A stretch of 64,000 nucleotides of DNA from Dicyema japonicum (Eukaryota; Dicyemida; Rhombozoa; Dicyemidae), in assembly GCA_011109175.1 (NCBI GenBank), contig RDEW01000029.1:690402-754401 (forward strand), given 5' to 3'. The position numbers and the translations under genes are program-made. The notes beneath the pieces are model-generated. The model was not told the origin of the DNA and made no database searches. It was given only the letters and a program-made list of their open reading frames with translations. Below, piece by piece: positions 10,897 through 22,019 of the stretch; position 1 is the stretch's first letter, and the number at the start of each line of letters is the position of its first letter.

Positions 10897-12420
10897 CTAG
10901 GTAGGCAGCTCGCTTCGCTCACTGTGAGCTAGGTACTGCGGACGGCTGTCGTTCACACCTTCGGAGTTCACTCCTATTTCGTTCCTGTGGAGATCAGTTT
11001 TTTCTTTAGTGAATTATATTTAACGAATTAAACTATTTTTATTAAAAAAAACTGATTGTTATAATAAAAATTATCAAATATCTTATTGAAATGCTTGTTG
11101 ATATACTACATTGCTTGTACGACCGTCCTTTTTGTATATGAATATGTTTTCTCGTTCACCTACTCTAGAACAACCTACATATAACTGTTTATGTGCAAAA
11201 CATTCACTTGCTAAAGATAAACCTACTACTTTAAGAGTTTGTCCCTGTGATTTGATAACTGTCATTGCGAAACTCAATTTCAATGGAAATTGTAGTCTCT
11301 TAAATCTAAATGGTAATTCATCCGAAATTATTGGAATTCTTGGAATATAAACGTCTTCTCCTTTATTTCGCACCGTTAATATCGTTGCTTCAATAATATT
11401 AGACATCAAATTTTTTACTACCAATTTTGTACCATTACATAACCTTGGATATTTCAGATTTCGTAATAGAACAACTGGCGATCCTAGTTTTAATTTTAAA
11501 AAATGATGAGGCATCCGTGACTGTTCTAAAGAATTTAGAAATTCTACAAGATATGCACATGCTAATTTTTGATCCATAATTACATCGAAAGATTTATAAA
11601 TACGTTCCAACCCGGGTAATTTAATAAGTAAGTTTAAGTTAATATTTTGTACTTCATCAGTTAGTGGTAATAGTATAGCTCTTTCCCGAAGCCAGTCGAA
11701 ACACGTGTAGTTTTCCTGTAGATCTGGATACAAAAAAGTCAATAAATTTTCTGAACTGTGTACATTTATACATAATTCTTCAGAAAGTTGTACCTTTAAA
11801 TCTTTTGAATTTATTTCGAGTGCTCCATTCCCTACATTTAAAAGTACCTTAGCGAAGGTATTCGTTTCTGACTTGTTTTGTGCACGAATATTTACATCTA
11901 AACTTATTTTTTTACAAAAGTCCAGAAATATGATGATTTCAGACATGCATTTTATTCATCTGCTGGTGTTACCCTATGAATAATAAACAGTGTCTGTTAA
12001 AATCACCTGCTAATACTAATACCGACTTACGAAATGGAATATCAAAGTGTTTTATGTCGCGAAAAGTTTTATCAACTGCTTCAAATGCTCTTTTACTTAC
12101 CATTGTACACTCATCCCATACTATTAGATTACAATCACGTATAATTATCCCAGTAAGTGAATTTTCTTTAATGTTGCAAACTGGATTTTACATATCTCTT
12201 GCTAGATTAAATGTAGTTTGAAAATTGAATGCGCTGTTCGACCACCATCTAAAAGCGTAGTCGCAATACCTGTAGATGCAACTGCTATTGTTTTTTTATG
12301 ATTGCATCTCGCATTTGCTAACAATAGATTTAACAAATATGTCTTACTTGTACCTTCTGGTGCATCTAAAAAAATATCTTACCATCATTTTCTTCAATAT
12401 TTCTGTTTATTTCAGTATAG
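10897..12420 (-). mobile_element. Helitron fragment: PIF1-type helicase and 3' terminus
   Basis: On the minus strand a Walker A region (FLDAPEGTSKTYLLNLLLAN, consensus GGTGKT altered to EGTSKT) lies at about 12290-12400. IVWDECTMVSKRAFEAVDKT and VLAGDF follow. After a frameshift, a 287-codon frame at 11083-11946 gives the C-terminal helicase blocks YPRLCNGTKLVVKNLM, FAMTVIKSQGQTLKVVGL and LYVGCSRVGERENIF, the signature of Helitron PIF1-like helicases. The Rep/HUH domain is absent. The 3' end at 10897 reads CTAG after a GC-rich hairpin (about 10906-10932) and lies in an AT-rich target, as expected for Helitrons. The copy is 5'-truncated and dead. Confidence 0.85.
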
Positions 12421-12609
12421 ATTTTTGATTGACGTTCCAATAATTTCGGTTCCCTGTTTTTTATTATTTGATGTAGTTCTTCTAAGTTATATTTTTTCAC
12501 ATTCTAAATTACAATATGCCAACATCAATGTAAATAAAAATCTAATATGTGATGGCATATTGAAAATCCCAGCTTCGGTCAATGCGATTTTTATGTTAAT
12601 CTCTTTTTT

Positions 12610-12770
12610 AACTCTTTTTAGAATTTTAATTTTTTTAAGGGACCGATCTCTTGAAGAGGTTGAATCATCTTATTTTTATGTGAATCTCTTTTTTAACTCT
12701 TTTTAGAATTTTAATTTTTTTAAGGGACCGATCTCTTGAAGAGGTTGAATCATCTTATTTTGCTATTATC
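12610..12770. repeat. Tandem duplication of about 80 bp
   Basis: A segment containing GGGACCGATCTCTTGAAGAG and a T-rich lead is present twice in direct orientation (about 12600-12672 and 12682-12760), almost identical. The short motif resembles GGGACCGATCCTTCGACCTC inside the long-TIR element at 35.9 kb, which hints at a shared origin. It contains no gene. Confidence 0.6.
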
Positions 12771-13320
12771 TCAGGCATTTCCTTCTTTAGCTAAGTGCGC
12801 ACGGACAGACAGACTGACAGACAACTTATTCTTTTATTAATAATAATGAAAATATTAGTATTTTAGAGACAAAATATCTTTTTAGTCACTAATTTCCATG
12901 GGATTTAGTCAGGACGATTCAGAAATCTTGGCTCGTCCGGTGATTTCCAAGGCTTTTGGGCATACCTCCTGCTTTCTTTGAAAAATAACCATGCAATCCG
13001 GAGCTATATAACTCTCCCCATCAAAGCTCCACAAGCCCAAAACAAAGATCAAAAAATTAAGACCAATTATTTTTAATGAACATAATTTACAAAGTAGCAT
13101 AGTTCAAAATGGAATCAAGAGAAGATTGAAGTGTATTATTTACCAACACACCATAGGGGATTCTGAAAAAGGAAGATTGACATTAGATGCTGCATGGAAT
13201 TATAAATAGAGATACTCGACTGTAAGAAAGATTCAAAACGGCCGCAAAATTCAAGGAATTGATATATCAAGAGCCTTTGTTTATATTAATCGACTGAAAC
13301 TCATTAGTCGGTCCGGTCTT
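12770..13320. other. No recognised feature
   Basis: Low-complexity and AT-rich DNA including a GACAGACAGACTGACAGAC stretch at about 12804-12822. A 63-codon minus-strand frame at 12909-13100 has no identifiable motif. Confidence 0.4.
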
Positions 13321-14300
13321 TGTCTCCCACAAGACTACCGCTCCGTCATTCTGAAATCCTTCTTTTGAACGTCCTCGATTTTCTTAGTGTTCGTCCATGA
13401 TAATGAAAATCTCCACGAAGCACACACATACGAGAAGCATGGTTTGATGTATTGTTTGTAAATGTTCATCAAGACCGGGTGGGTACCTGTCTTCCATATT
13501 CCAGATAAACATTTTAATACATTGATCCTCTTCTCGCACTTCAGAACAATGTTTGCCACGTGTGTAACAAACATAAGTGCGCATCCAATGTCACCCCCAG
13601 GATCTTCTGACATTTGCTAATGGGGATTTCAACGTTTGTCCAATTTTAACTTGACAGTTATTTCCTTAACCTTTTGTCCAAAGAACATAGACGTGACCGA
13701 CTTTCTGGAATTTATCGTGAGTTGAGGCGGTCCAGGTTAATTTGTAATCTTTCTGTAGCATTTTGGATATCCCGATCACGCGAGGCCAAAACAATGTCGT
13801 CCGCATATGAGAGTAGAACATCGTTATTGGGTTCCGGAGTCCAGAGGTCTCCAGGTATAAATTGAATAAGGCGGGGGATAAAGAAGATCCTTGGGGGACA
13901 CCGTTTGGAGAAGACGTGAGACTGATTTCAGTCCTCCGAGGCATACACGTTCCCTTCGTCCACTTAAGAAATTTGTTATCCAAAGTTTAAGCTTCCCCGG
14001 GATCTCGGACTGGAAAATTTTCTTTGATAATATTTCTCTCGAAATAGAATCAAAGGCCTTGTTAATATCAATGGAACATAAGACTGTTTTCAAATGCCTT
14101 GGTTTGTTTGAAAATCCATCTTTAATGAAGTTGGTTAATTTCTGTAAATACGTTGATGTAGAACAATCCCTCTTGAATCCGAGTTGAAAACTCAAAACCT
14201 CTTTATCCAATCCTCCAAGATACGGCCTTGTTTGAAATATAATAGCGTTCCATGGCTATGTTTAATGAGAAAATCCATTCCCATTTCGAGTTTGGCTTCA
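13320..14300 (-). pseudogene. CR1-like LINE (family B2) RT fragment
   Basis: Minus-strand pieces read, in order, QLGFKRDCSTSTYLQKL and LCSIDINKAFDSISREIL (13824-14210), then NGVPQGSSLSPALFNLYL (about 13860-13920), followed by a damaged active-site region and KKIEDVQKKDFRMTER at about 13335-13390. The last block recurs as RKIEEIQKRDFRVTERW at 55003, which links this relic to family B2. Frameshifts separate the blocks and the YADD box is not intact. The copy covers only the palm-to-thumb part of the RT. Confidence 0.72.
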
Positions 14301-14429
14301 TCATTTTTCGGTTGGCATACAGCCATATTTCTTGAAATCGTAGTGAGTCAAACCGTCTTCTATCTCAGGCAGTTCAGGTGGAAAGATTATAACTTATCTG
14401 TTTTTTTCTTTTCGGACATTGTATTAAAA

Positions 14430-15480
14430 TGTATCCATCATCAAGCTGAATATATTGCGTCGTACTTAGAGTCCGCGGAGAAATATCTGATCATACCTGT
14501 GGATACGCCACCCAACTTGATAAAGCTATCACCTGGCGAAATCTCAAATGCAATGGTCAAACTTAAATATGGTCTCTCCCCTGGACCGGATTGAATCAAT
14601 TCAGAAATTCTCAAATACGGACCACCTACACTAGCAGACAAACTGGCAGAACTACTCAACTCTATGTTTATAAAAAAATAGAATACCCGGTCTTGAATCC
14701 GGACTACTAATACCAATACAAAAAAACCTGCTGAAAATCTACGTCCAATAATCTTGCTAACACCTTACAGAAACTTCTGGCATCAGTTACGCTGAACCGA
14801 ATAAGAGAACAAGTGGAAAACTATATATCCCCTAGTCACAGTGGATTCAAAACTGAAAAATCCACTGCGGATGTAGCATGGAGCTAACACCAAGCTCAGA
14901 GTGCGAGTCTGTAAGACGTTATCCAGTGAATTTAAAGTTCAATGTTGGTACTCCTCAGGTAGATTCCCTCTCACCCTTGCTTTTTGTCATATATCTGGAG
15001 GCTGCATTACGAGATCTTCAAAAGTTATATGATGGCAACATCGTCGAAATTGCACATGCCGACGACGTCGACTTTGTGTCAGAAGACAAATCGGCCCTAC
15101 TTCGTTTCCTCGAGGTTGCAACTGCTGAGCTGAACCGATGGTTATTTGGAATGAACACCGCAAAAACTGACACTGTGGAAATCAGGAGAATAAAAACCAG
15201 ATCAAGTGAAACATGGCTCTTTACTTGGAGACAGTCAAGATATTGCAAAAAGGAAGGCCCTCGCTTGGTAACAATGAACAAGTTGAATAAAGAGTGGATT
15301 GGCAAACGACGATCCTGCACATCACTTCGCTTGAGACTGTATGAAGCCTTTGTCAAACCGATCTTAATTTACAATTCATCGACATGAGGAACGTCCAAAA
15401 CCGAACAACTTGGACTCGACACTTACCATCGAAGACAACTTATATCTCTACTAGGACTAAACTGACCAGCATCTGATTCC
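14430..15480 (+). pseudogene. LINE A RT copy, degenerate
   Basis: Plus-strand frames give SPGEISNAMVKLKYGLSPGP, EILKYGPPTLADKLAELLNS and NLRPIILL, then after stops a 169-codon frame (14878-15387) with VGTPQVDSLSPLLFVIYLEA, the active-site box as HADDVDF, and LYEAFVKPILIYNSST. The first Tyr of the YADD box is His and QGDS is QVDS, so the enzyme is inactive even apart from the frame breaks. It is the same family as 3314-5179 but on the opposite strand and much older. Confidence 0.78.
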
Positions 15481-15900
15481 TTAGACGACGCAGGAATTCG
15501 AGCTTCGAAGACGCAACTCCGAGTTGAACAAACAACATCTTACGACATTATTATATCGTTTTGTTCTATCGGCCTTCTCGGTGCCGAGTGGCTCTTGAGG
15601 CACTTTGAAATAGGTGGTAAAGCTACCTACATTTTGGTAGTTTCTTGAACTGCGGACAACTTGTGTAGGGAAGATAGGGAGATAGTTAATTACCATGCAA
15701 CACTAGGAGAGTAAGAGACATTCAAGATTGCTAATTCTTGATTAATTTCACGAAAACTTCCTTAATTAGAGGATTATCAGATGGGATCGTTTCCAAAGAG
15801 TTGTTTTGGTAAAATTTGTTAAAAAACATACTCTCAAGAGTTTTCTTCAAAACAAGAAGATTGTCTTTCGCTCATATTTCATTGACTCTGCATACTTAGC
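15481..15900. other. No recognised feature
   Basis: The stretch lies between the end of LINE A coding and the tail of a minus-strand LINE B copy. No motif, hairpin or repeat could be assigned. Confidence 0.4.
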
Positions 15901-15904
15901 AGAA

Positions 15905-18240
15905 TGAGATGTTTTTATTTATTTATTTATTTTAATAACCCGGGAACACCGAGAAAGAAAGACAAAAGAGTCAAACAGTTAGGTGATCCCAGTCCTCGCA
16001 ATCACTTGTGCCATTCGACGTCTGTGATCTTCCATCGTCCCCACTACTTTCCGGAAAGCCTCTCTCGTCTGCAGAGGAATCCGATCGGGAGGGGAATTTC
16101 TTATCCAATCGGTTTTCTCTTGCCATGGGAAGGATCAGGCGAAGCGGATTTTTATCTTCTTCACAGACGCGAGAAATCCGGAGCCACGACTACGGATCTT
16201 AGCTTCCATGAGTAGTGGGTCGACTGTTGATCCATTACGTTGGCCTTGGAACGACGGTCCGACGTGAATGTGGAACAGATAGACTTGGTTGCAGAAATCG
16301 TTAGTCGATTGCCAACAATCCAATCGTGGAGAGTGTTCAATTTTGTCTGAGTTTTAAGGATGCGACTTGCGTCAAGCGGTTCCGTATTGCAATGACTACA
16401 TCGTCTGCGTAGGATAATAGCAGGGAATCTTCGTCTCTTTAGGTAGTCGTGTAGGAATAGGTTGAATAGAATTGGTGAAAGTGGAGACCCCTGGGGTACC
16501 CCGTTCGGTAGTAAATCGTGATCTAGATCTGAGATCACACTAACTACTCTTCCACGTCTTCCAGACAAAAGTTGGCAGCCATAATTTCACATTCGACGAA
16601 TATTAGTAGAAATATTTTTCCAACCAGGATTTTCCTCGAAACAGTGTCAAAGGCTTTGTTGATGTCAATAGAAACCAAGATGTGCGTTTGTGAGGCGGAG
16701 GATGGGTGTTAAAACCGTCGGCAATGAACTGCGATAAAGTTGCCAAGTATGTAGCGGTGGACGTACCGCGGAGGAAACCATGTTGAAATATAGGACGCGG
16801 AAGATACGAAATAATGACTGATAATACAAGTTTCTCCATAATTTTTTGGCAGTGTGCTGGTAACGGAAATAGGCCTGTAGGATGCAGGTTCTGTCTCTGG
16901 TTTCCCAGCTTCAATATCGGTCTGATGATAGAATTCTTCCAAATTTGGAATAATATTATAGTTATGGACAGGTTGTATATATGCGTGAGGTAGCCAATTG
17001 CGTAGTGGCTTAGGTGTTTTTGGTGAATAGAAGATACTTTGTCAGGCCCGCACGCCCGTGAGCTCTTTAATCTGGTATCACATCCAAGACTTGGTCATCT
17101 GTGAATAGTTCGTGGTAAGGTTCCTTCTTCGGTTTATGGGCACGCACCTTAATGTCCAGGTGTTTCGAGAATGGTTTGAAGCTAATTCCAGCGTAATGTT
17201 TCATAAGGGTGTTAGGATGTAGGTGGCATAAGTGTTCAGGAGAAGACTTTCCGGTTCCGTCTGCATCATCCAGCTCCGACTTGACTTGTTTAAGAGTTTT
17301 CCAGAAATGTCGGGATGTACTTTTCTTGTCGAGGTGGTTAAAAAGATGCTGGCATCTCTTGTCCTTGTGTTCTTTTGCTCTGACAGATCCTTTTAGTAAA
17401 AGACGTTCCAGGAAATGAGTCCAGCCAGAGAAGGTGAGCATAGTGTTAAGTCGGGGGATGTGCAGCTATCAGTCATCCTTAATGGGGTCCTCGTATTTGA
17501 GTTAGGGTTGTTCAGTATAATCCGGTCAGGAAGATAATTTGCAATGAGTTCTCCTCGGTTATCAGAGGATTGGGAAGTGAGCCAAACTGGATGTCGTGCA
17601 TTAAGATCCCCACACAACAGTAGATTTTTCAATGTTGAAATGCGTGATAAATCAGGGGTGTAAGATGACGGACACGATCCTTGTGGAGGAATATATAAAT
17701 TAGCCAAATGGATCTAAAAGGACGGGAATAACTCGATTTTGACAGTAATCTGCTCCAAAATCTTGTCGTAGCCAAGAAGCTCTGAGGTTCGTTGAGTTGT
17801 ATCCATAAAAGGAATATCGTTCTTTATAATAGTAAGTAGTCCTCCTCCGCGTCCTCCCTGACGATCTTTACGGATCACTGTGTATCCGGGAAAAGAAGGT
17901 GTTGGTATGGAGGGAGATAGCTTGGACTCCTGTATTAAAGCGAGGTCAGCCTCATTTTTGCGGAGGAGTGCCCGGAGTTCAAAGATTTTCTTCCTGATCT
18001 CATTCGTATTCAGTTGTATAATTGTAAAACCTCTCCATGGACCAGGATTGGTTTCGACGTCCCCACATAGAAGAATCAAAAGTCTGGATAAATGGGGACA
18101 CCAGACAGGGTCGAAGACACAGGAGATGAGAGGAGGGGAGAAGCTGTTGGCTCTTTTCGTTCCATTTTGGAATGGGTGACACCGTTTCTGGTGAGCCACA
18201 TGACACCACGCTAACATTCCTGTGTTTAAGTAATGTCTGA
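15905..18240 (-). mobile_element. CR1-like LINE (family B) with N-terminal 2A-type motif
   Basis: The 5' end (minus strand) is a 167-codon frame at 17714-18217. A Cys-rich leader comes first, then LLILLCGDVETNPGP at 18038-18082, the canonical 2A self-separating motif. The APE endonuclease start follows (FTIIQLNTNEIRKKIFELRA, IQESKLSP with the catalytic Glu, DRQGGRGGGLLTIIKND). Further pieces are a linker (EHKDKRCQHLFNHLDKKSTS at 17067-17441), RT blocks RPISVTSTLPK and HGFLRGTSTATYLATLSQF (16603-16914), and NGVPQGSPLSPILFNLFLHD (16161-16568). The YADD region is frameshifted. RT coding then jumps into the 3' UTR, so the thumb is deleted. The copy ends in a terminal hairpin (15942-15990) and an AAATAAATAAATAAA tail. 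It is defective, yet each part is well conserved. Confidence 0.85.
18038..18067 (-). other. 2A-like sequence CGDVETNPGP (LINE B, copy 1)
   Basis: Codons 51-60 of the 17714-18217 frame read C-G-D-V-E-T-N-P-G-P, followed by Trp. This matches the D(V/I)ExNPGP consensus at which ribosomes skip formation of the Gly-Pro bond. It is preceded by the hydrophobic LLILL stretch usual for 2A sequences and lies between a Cys-rich leader and the endonuclease. Similar motifs are known in CR1-like and other LINEs of marine invertebrates. Its activity here is inferred. Confidence 0.85.
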
Positions 18241-18354
18241 ATGAGATGTTACTAGACTGAGAGGCGGTTAGATGTCAATCAGTCGCACGAATTGTCTAGC
18301 TTCTTTTAAACCTTGGGAGCAGTTTCTTGTTGCGAATTAATTTGCTAAAATAAT

Positions 18355-18720
18355 TTATTTATTTATTAACCCGGAGATCACCGAGAATGAATGATGAAAG
18401 TAAAGTCAACTTTTGGTGATCACAGTTCCCACAACCAAACGTGCCATCCTAAGCCTGTGCGTCTCCATTATTCCCACTGTCAAACAGAAATGCCTTCTTT
18501 GATCCTTGCAGAGGAAGCCAATTGGGGAGGAAATTTCTTAGCCAACCGATCTTCTTTTGCGTGGAACAGTGAGAGGCTTAGTGGGTGTCCATCTTCGTCG
18601 CAAATGCGGAGAAATCCAGAACCAAATCTACGAGTTCTAGATTCCGTTAGTAGGGAAGGCATTTTTGTTCCACATTGTGGTCCCTGCATACGTATTGTTT
18701 TTTCTTATTATTAGTATTAA
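18355..18720 (-). repeat. LINE B-type 3' tail with terminal hairpin
   Basis: Minus-strand sequence ending in perfect arms GATCACC (18376-18382) and GGTGATC (18415-18421) and then an AATAAATAAAT tail. Upstream, a short frame (TRRFGSGFLRICDEDGHPLS at 18480-18689) resembles the tail segment SRGSGFLASVKK of the copy at 16 kb. It is read as a 5'-truncated insertion of a sister subfamily consisting of 3' UTR and a few last codons. Confidence 0.6.
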
Positions 18721-19200
18721 GGCACTTGCACGAAAGCCATAATGTTTATAGTGGGCATGTGCAACACTCAGAAACAATATTTATAATTAATTTTTTCCAT
18801 CTTCTTCTGTCGAATCCTAGTCATCTCAATTCGTCCAGGTATTCCCCCGTCTTTAAATTTTTTCCCATACGATTTAGATCTTTATTTAAGGCAGTCAGAA
18901 CTATCGATCTAGGTCGTCCGCGGAAGAGTTTGTCGCAATGTCAAAGGAATCTTCCATCGCTTTGATACCGGCTGAGTCCGTGTTCATTCTTACTAAATGC
19001 CCAAATAGCCTCCACGAGCATCTATCACATTCTTGCTGATGTATGAACACATATACTTGTTATAAACACCAGTGGTTGATATTCTCGTGGCCACTCCATT
19101 CCGAGTAAGCTTCTTAGTTGCCTTCTATAGAACGAATCCAGTTTCGATAGTTCGTTAAAGGAACTTCCCCAGGTCCCAGCGTTGTACCGGATGCTCTGAC
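18721..19200 (-). pseudogene. LINE A-type 3' end (subfamily with SINE-like tail)
   Basis: Minus-strand frames encode SFYRRQLRSLLG, WRLFGHLVRMNTDSAGIKAM and RGRPRSIVLTALNKDLN. They match HRRQLRSLLGLKWP, WRLFGHILRLEQDTPANVVM and RGRPRITLPEVLNGDLR at the end of the 3314-5179 protein. The tail beyond the coding end (18721-18790) contains, on the minus strand, CTATAAACATTATGGCTTTC and GTGCAAGTGCCTTAATAC, followed by AATAATAA. That tail resembles the tail of the tRNA-derived SINE at 45807-46123. Confidence 0.65.
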
Positions 19201-21270
19201 TTTAGTAATTAATATATTCGGTAATTTAGACGAATACAGCAGATTATTCGATGAGGTTGGTGGACTCATACGATCGTTGTGTCTTCATGGTTTGTGCTTG
19301 AATTATTTTGCTAGGAAGTTTCCTCTAAATTTAAACGTGTTATTTGAGGAAGCTTTTCTACGGAAATTGGTATTTGTTTACATTATGTGATCAGTCGGAA
19401 TGTGCCTGAAAGGATTACAAAAACTACTGCCATCGTCCATAGCCAGTTGTATATTCGACTATGGTACACCAAAAGATCAAACTTTGAGATAATCACCCAC
19501 AAAAAAACGAATGGAGTCGATTTAGACATTTTTGGCTGAAATTTGTGGCTTTTTAATAAACTACAAAAAAATTGTCGGTTTATTATTTTGCAGAGAAAAC
19601 GAAGTGTGAAATCTTCTGTTCCCAAACGACCGCGTGACAATTCTGTAAATTTGTTATATTACTGAAGGATTAAGAGTTTTCAAAAGCCATGAGACTGACA
19701 AATTATATAGGAATTAGTGGCCTTCTGTCAATCACATGCTATTCTGACAACTGCATTCTCTCTCACTGGTTGCTAGACACTTTATTAGTTTTACTCTTAG
19801 TATATGAGGTAATATGAATGTTTAATATTAGAATTTAAAATTGCAGAATTCGGGGAGATTTTGTATCACATTGCTCGATGTTATTAAATATTACTGTAGA
19901 AAGTCATCTCTAATAGAGTATGTCCACAACTATTTGAAAGATGATCCTTGATTGGAGTTTGACTTTGCCTCTTATCACTTTCGTTGTTTGTGTTATCTTT
20001 CTAGATGTATTGGAATCTATTGAATGTACTTACTTTTGTCCAACACCCCAAATATTTACTGGTTAAAGGTTAACTGCTAATTCATTTTGAGGAATAATGA
20101 ATTATCGGGACAGTCAATTCTACGCATATGATACGTTTGTGACTCCAGAATTGGTGATGATGCAAAACTGACTTCTACGTAAATGTTTATTGGTCTCCTC
20201 TCCTTTACGAAATGCCGGTAATGGACAGTTATTATATAAAACATCGGCTGACATGTACTCCACGTGGAATTGTGGATATGTTATGTTCCGTTTACCCTCA
20301 TTTCCTCACGTGGCATTGGTAGTCGATACCATTTTCAACCGATGAGACATCTCTACACTCAGGCGTGTGATTGTAGTTGTTGTGATGATTCTCTATTGAT
20401 TGTTGATAATTTAATTCTTATATATTAATTGCAGTCATCTATTGAGGATTTGTTTAGGCGGGAAATTAAATTTGTTTGTTGTGGTGTTATTTTAGTATTG
20501 TTCTGTTTTTCTCAGAGACAATTCACACCTGATTATTGTTTGCATCTAAACAACTTTCGGTTGATCAAAGAGTTCTTTTCTTCATTCTCCTTGAATGACC
20601 CTCCTCGTTTATTATCGACCCAATTTTACATAGACCACGTGTACTATGAGTTGATGAAAATTATTGATATGATAATTAATAAGCTGTATAAGTTCAATGG
20701 TGAATATGTATGTAAATGTTAGATGTACAAACTCACAAATTGATGTGTTATTTGTTGGGACCCCGACTTGATGATTATGAAGTGATTAATGAAGTGCTAA
20801 TATGGTATGGAGTTGATTTAAGATATGAAAAGACAGTGGGAACATCAAGTATTATTTTATTTAATATGATGGTCTTTCTAAATTTCCACCAATATCTGAT
20901 GTAATGCAGACTATTGCCCAGACATCACTTGACTTTGCACATTTTATATTTCAAGGTTCACTACTCATTAATTTTAATAAATACTGGTTATTTGTAAGGA
21001 ATTTGTAAGAATACCCTCATAGTCCTTTAAACAAATTATAATGCTATCTTATTTTGTATGTCTGTTCGATAATATAATCGTTCATGTTTTGAAGGAAAAT
21101 AATCAATCTCAGCGACAGATTCTTAGAAATTATTGCAAAATTATTAATCGTTTAGGTACAATCTTTCGATTCAAACAATATTACTTATTTTTGTGACAGG
21201 GACACGAACAATCAAATTAGGATCAATAATTCATACTTAGCTTTTACCACCTATGTCAAAATGATTCAAA
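19200..21270 (+). CDS. Unrecognised host-like gene region with probable short introns
   Basis: Several plus-strand open stretches look protein-like and hydrophobic-helical without LINE motifs: YSRLFDEVGGLIRSLCLHGL (about 19230), VPERITKTTAIVHSQLYIRL (about 19400), RFCITLLDVIKYYCRKSS (about 19855), SPLLYEMPVMDSYYIKHRL (about 20200), NNFRLIKEFFSSFSLNDPPR (about 20545) and LLGPRLDDYEVINEVLIWYG (about 20755). Breaks between them lie near GT and AG pairs about 20-30 nt apart, as in the recognised genes of this window, so this may be one large multi-exon helical-repeat protein. I do not recognise the family. Exon borders and frame continuity were not established, and a pseudogene is possible. Confidence 0.35.
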
Positions 21271-21274
21271 ATGN

Positions 21275-21395
21275 GTTGGAACTCGGGAGGAACACCAAGC
21301 AAAATGAGATGGCTATTCGAGGCGCCGGAATTACCAGACGGCTATGTAGTTATTTAATTTGTCGGTGATTTTTGGCTATTAATAATAATAATAAT
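21275..21395 (+). repeat. CR1-like 3' tail followed by AAT microsatellite
   Basis: Immediately after the n at 21274, the sequence GTTGGAACTCGGGAGGAACA and the hairpin region around CGGTGATTTTTGG match, in opposite orientation, the tails at 29530-29660 and 47280-47390. It ends in TTAATAATAATAATAATT. It is a short 5'-truncated LINE B insertion (plus orientation) of about 100 bp in the host-like region. Confidence 0.65.
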
Positions 21396-22010
21396 TCCAG
21401 ATCGATGGTAACCCCTCTCATTCTATTAGAAGAGTGTGCTAACAACTCTCTCTTATTCCTCATCTCTACATCAGAGTCATTCGAAATGTCTCTGTTGGAG
21501 ATCAGTATGATGTCCTCACGGCATGCCATTTCTACAAGTTGGGAAATAGGAGAGGAGTACTCTTCATCGTATACCTTCATCCCATGCTTATGTTCAATGA
21601 ACATACTTTCAAGCGTTCTCTTCAGAACAACCGATTTTATGTATGTCCTCTTTTATTCTTCAATAGATAATTTATCCATATGATTGTTGAAACATCCTTA
21701 GACAACTCCATCCTATGTCAAAACCATTGGAATAATCTTCACTTGTCATTCATAGAGCAGCGAAAGTTCGTTTTAAAGCAAGTCATATTTGTGAAGTTTC
21801 TCAAACTTCAACTTGCTGTAGTCGGTCTTGTGAAGTAATTCACTTCGATTAAGGATACTTCGTTCTTTTTTTTGTCGTAAAAATATCAGATTTACTGAAT
21901 TGGACTTTTGTTACTGTCATAATCGACGTGTCAACTCTGATTTCGACATTTTGAGTCGTCAATTGGATAATTCTTTTAGAAAAATAATCAGTTAATTTAT
22001 CCCCAGTAAA
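21396..22010 (+). CDS. Unrecognised host-like coding stretch
   Basis: The plus-strand frame reads IDGNPSHSIRRVC, then SLIPHLYIRVIRNVSVGDQY, DVLTACHFYKLGNRRGVLFI and NEHTFKRSLQNNRFYVCPLL, with FIEQRKFVLKQVIFVKFLKL further on. The residues look like a real globular protein with one or two breaks, and they carry no transposase or RT motif. It may continue the gene at 19.2-21.3 kb across a small LINE insertion. The family is unknown and the minus strand is also open here, so confidence is low. Confidence 0.3.
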
Positions 22011-22019
22011 GCATATTTA

